NCBI RefSeq assembly: GCF_012033695.1
Contig: NZ_JAAVJI010000004.1
Span: 1-64,000, forward strand
Direction: 5' to 3'
DNA length: 64,000 nucleotides
Source of the DNA: Pseudomonas quercus
GTDB lineage: Bacteria > Pseudomonadota > Gammaproteobacteria > Pseudomonadales > Pseudomonadaceae
Of the stretch, positions 63,584 through 64,000 are shown in pieces; position 1 is the first letter of the stretch; each line of letters starts with the position of its first letter. A program made the position numbers and the translations under genes. Under the pieces are notes generated by a model. It saw nothing but the letters and a program-made list of their open reading frames with translations, was not told the origin of the DNA and searched no databases.

Positions 63584-63707
63584 GATGCAATAGGCAAGGC
63601 CCGCCGTGCAGGTGAGGACCCAGAACAAATCCCTCCACTGAGGAGGGTTCCGCTTCATGTGTCGCTGTGCCCGGCCTACGCTGCTGGTCACACTTGAGGA
63701 AACCGCC

Positions 63708-64000
63708 ATGACGACCCGTCAGCCGCTCTACAAGTCCCTGTATTTCCAAGTGATCGTCGCGATCATCATCGGTGTGCTGCTTGGCCACTTCTATCCCCAG
63801 ACAGGCACTATGCTCAAGCCCTTGGGCGATGGCTTCATCAAACTGATCAAAATGGTCATTGCCCCCATCATCTTCTGTACGGTGGTGAGCGGTATTGCCG
63901 GCATGCAGAACATGAAGGCCGTGGGCAAGACCGGCGGCTACGCGTTGCTGTACTTTGAAGTCGTGTCCACGATTTCCTTGATTATTGGCCTGATCGTGGT
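63708..64000 (+). CDS. dctA: C4-dicarboxylate transporter DctA (partial)
   Basis: The first 97 codons are present before the right edge. The sequence begins [20 protein letters not shown] and continues [34 protein letters not shown], the highly conserved DctA/GltP N-terminus with two transmembrane helices. It imports succinate, fumarate and malate with Na+ or H+. The start has GAGGA 7 nt upstream. A sigma-54 promoter precedes it. Confidence 0.95.
   Translation, partial: MTTRQPLYKSLYFQVIVAIIIGVLLGHFYPQTGTMLKPLGDGFIKLIKMVIAPIIFCTVVSGIAGMQNMKAVGKTGGYALLYFEVVSTISLIIGLIV

Noticed and set aside
63476..63697. 73-aa open frame between phoQ and dctA
   Set aside because: It overlaps the dctA sigma-54 promoter and leader and has no family signature.

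Overview
The window is a chromosomal segment from a pseudomonad, most likely of the Pseudomonas putida group. The flagellar proteins FleQ, FlhF, FleN and HsbA/HsbR/HptB, the PhoP/PhoQ pair and the uronate dehydrogenase all read as Pseudomonas-type family members. Codon use is GC-rich, promoters are of the sigma-54 and FliA type, and intergenic DNA carries P. putida-style REP elements.

Layout. Positions 1-3040 hold the filament end of the flagellar locus: the fliC 3' end, flaG, fliD, fliS and fliT. The master regulator fleQ follows (3233-4708), then a 139-bp tandem array (4664-5492) where fleS and fleR would be expected; fleSR are absent. The basal-body genes fliE-F-G-H-I-J then lead into an HsbA/HsbR/HptB regulatory trio and fliK (5714-15578). 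An accessory insert (15579-20605) separates fliK from fliL. It holds an AT-rich orphan gene and a large toxin-like glycosyltransferase on the minus strand. Export and switch genes fliL-M-N-O-P-Q-R-flhB (20672-26095) are followed by a second, unrelated tandem array (26096-26792). After that come flhA-flhF-fleN-fliA and the chemotaxis/stator genes cheY-Z-A-B, motC-motD, parC-parP, cheW and a DUF2802 gene (26931-41198).

A second accessory insert (41199-42643) carries an orphan Rhs-core protein and a decayed copy of the 3' end of a nearby FliK-like gene. Minus-strand fhlB-like and fliK-like genes lie back to back with the full cytochrome c maturation operon ccmA-I (44736-51543). The remainder is mixed metabolism: a lipoprotein, an OafA-type acyltransferase, a sulfate-binding protein, a quinone oxidoreductase, an SRPBCC/alcohol dehydrogenase pair, uronate dehydrogenase and an aminotransferase. 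The window ends with phoP-phoQ and the start of dctA.

How it works together. FleQ and sigma-54 should drive the early operons: sigma-54 promoters are visible before fliE, fliK, fliL and flhA. FliA drives at least fliS-fliT from a textbook promoter. FlhF and FleN set flagellar position and number, and the Hsb trio probably feeds into FlgM/FliA control. ParC/ParP localise the chemotaxis arrays, and the CheA here carries three copies of the motif thought to dock them. The most unusual features are the two tandem arrays that each seem to have captured the 3' end of the upstream flagellar gene, the missing fleSR, and the toxin-like genes lodged inside the flagellar cluster.
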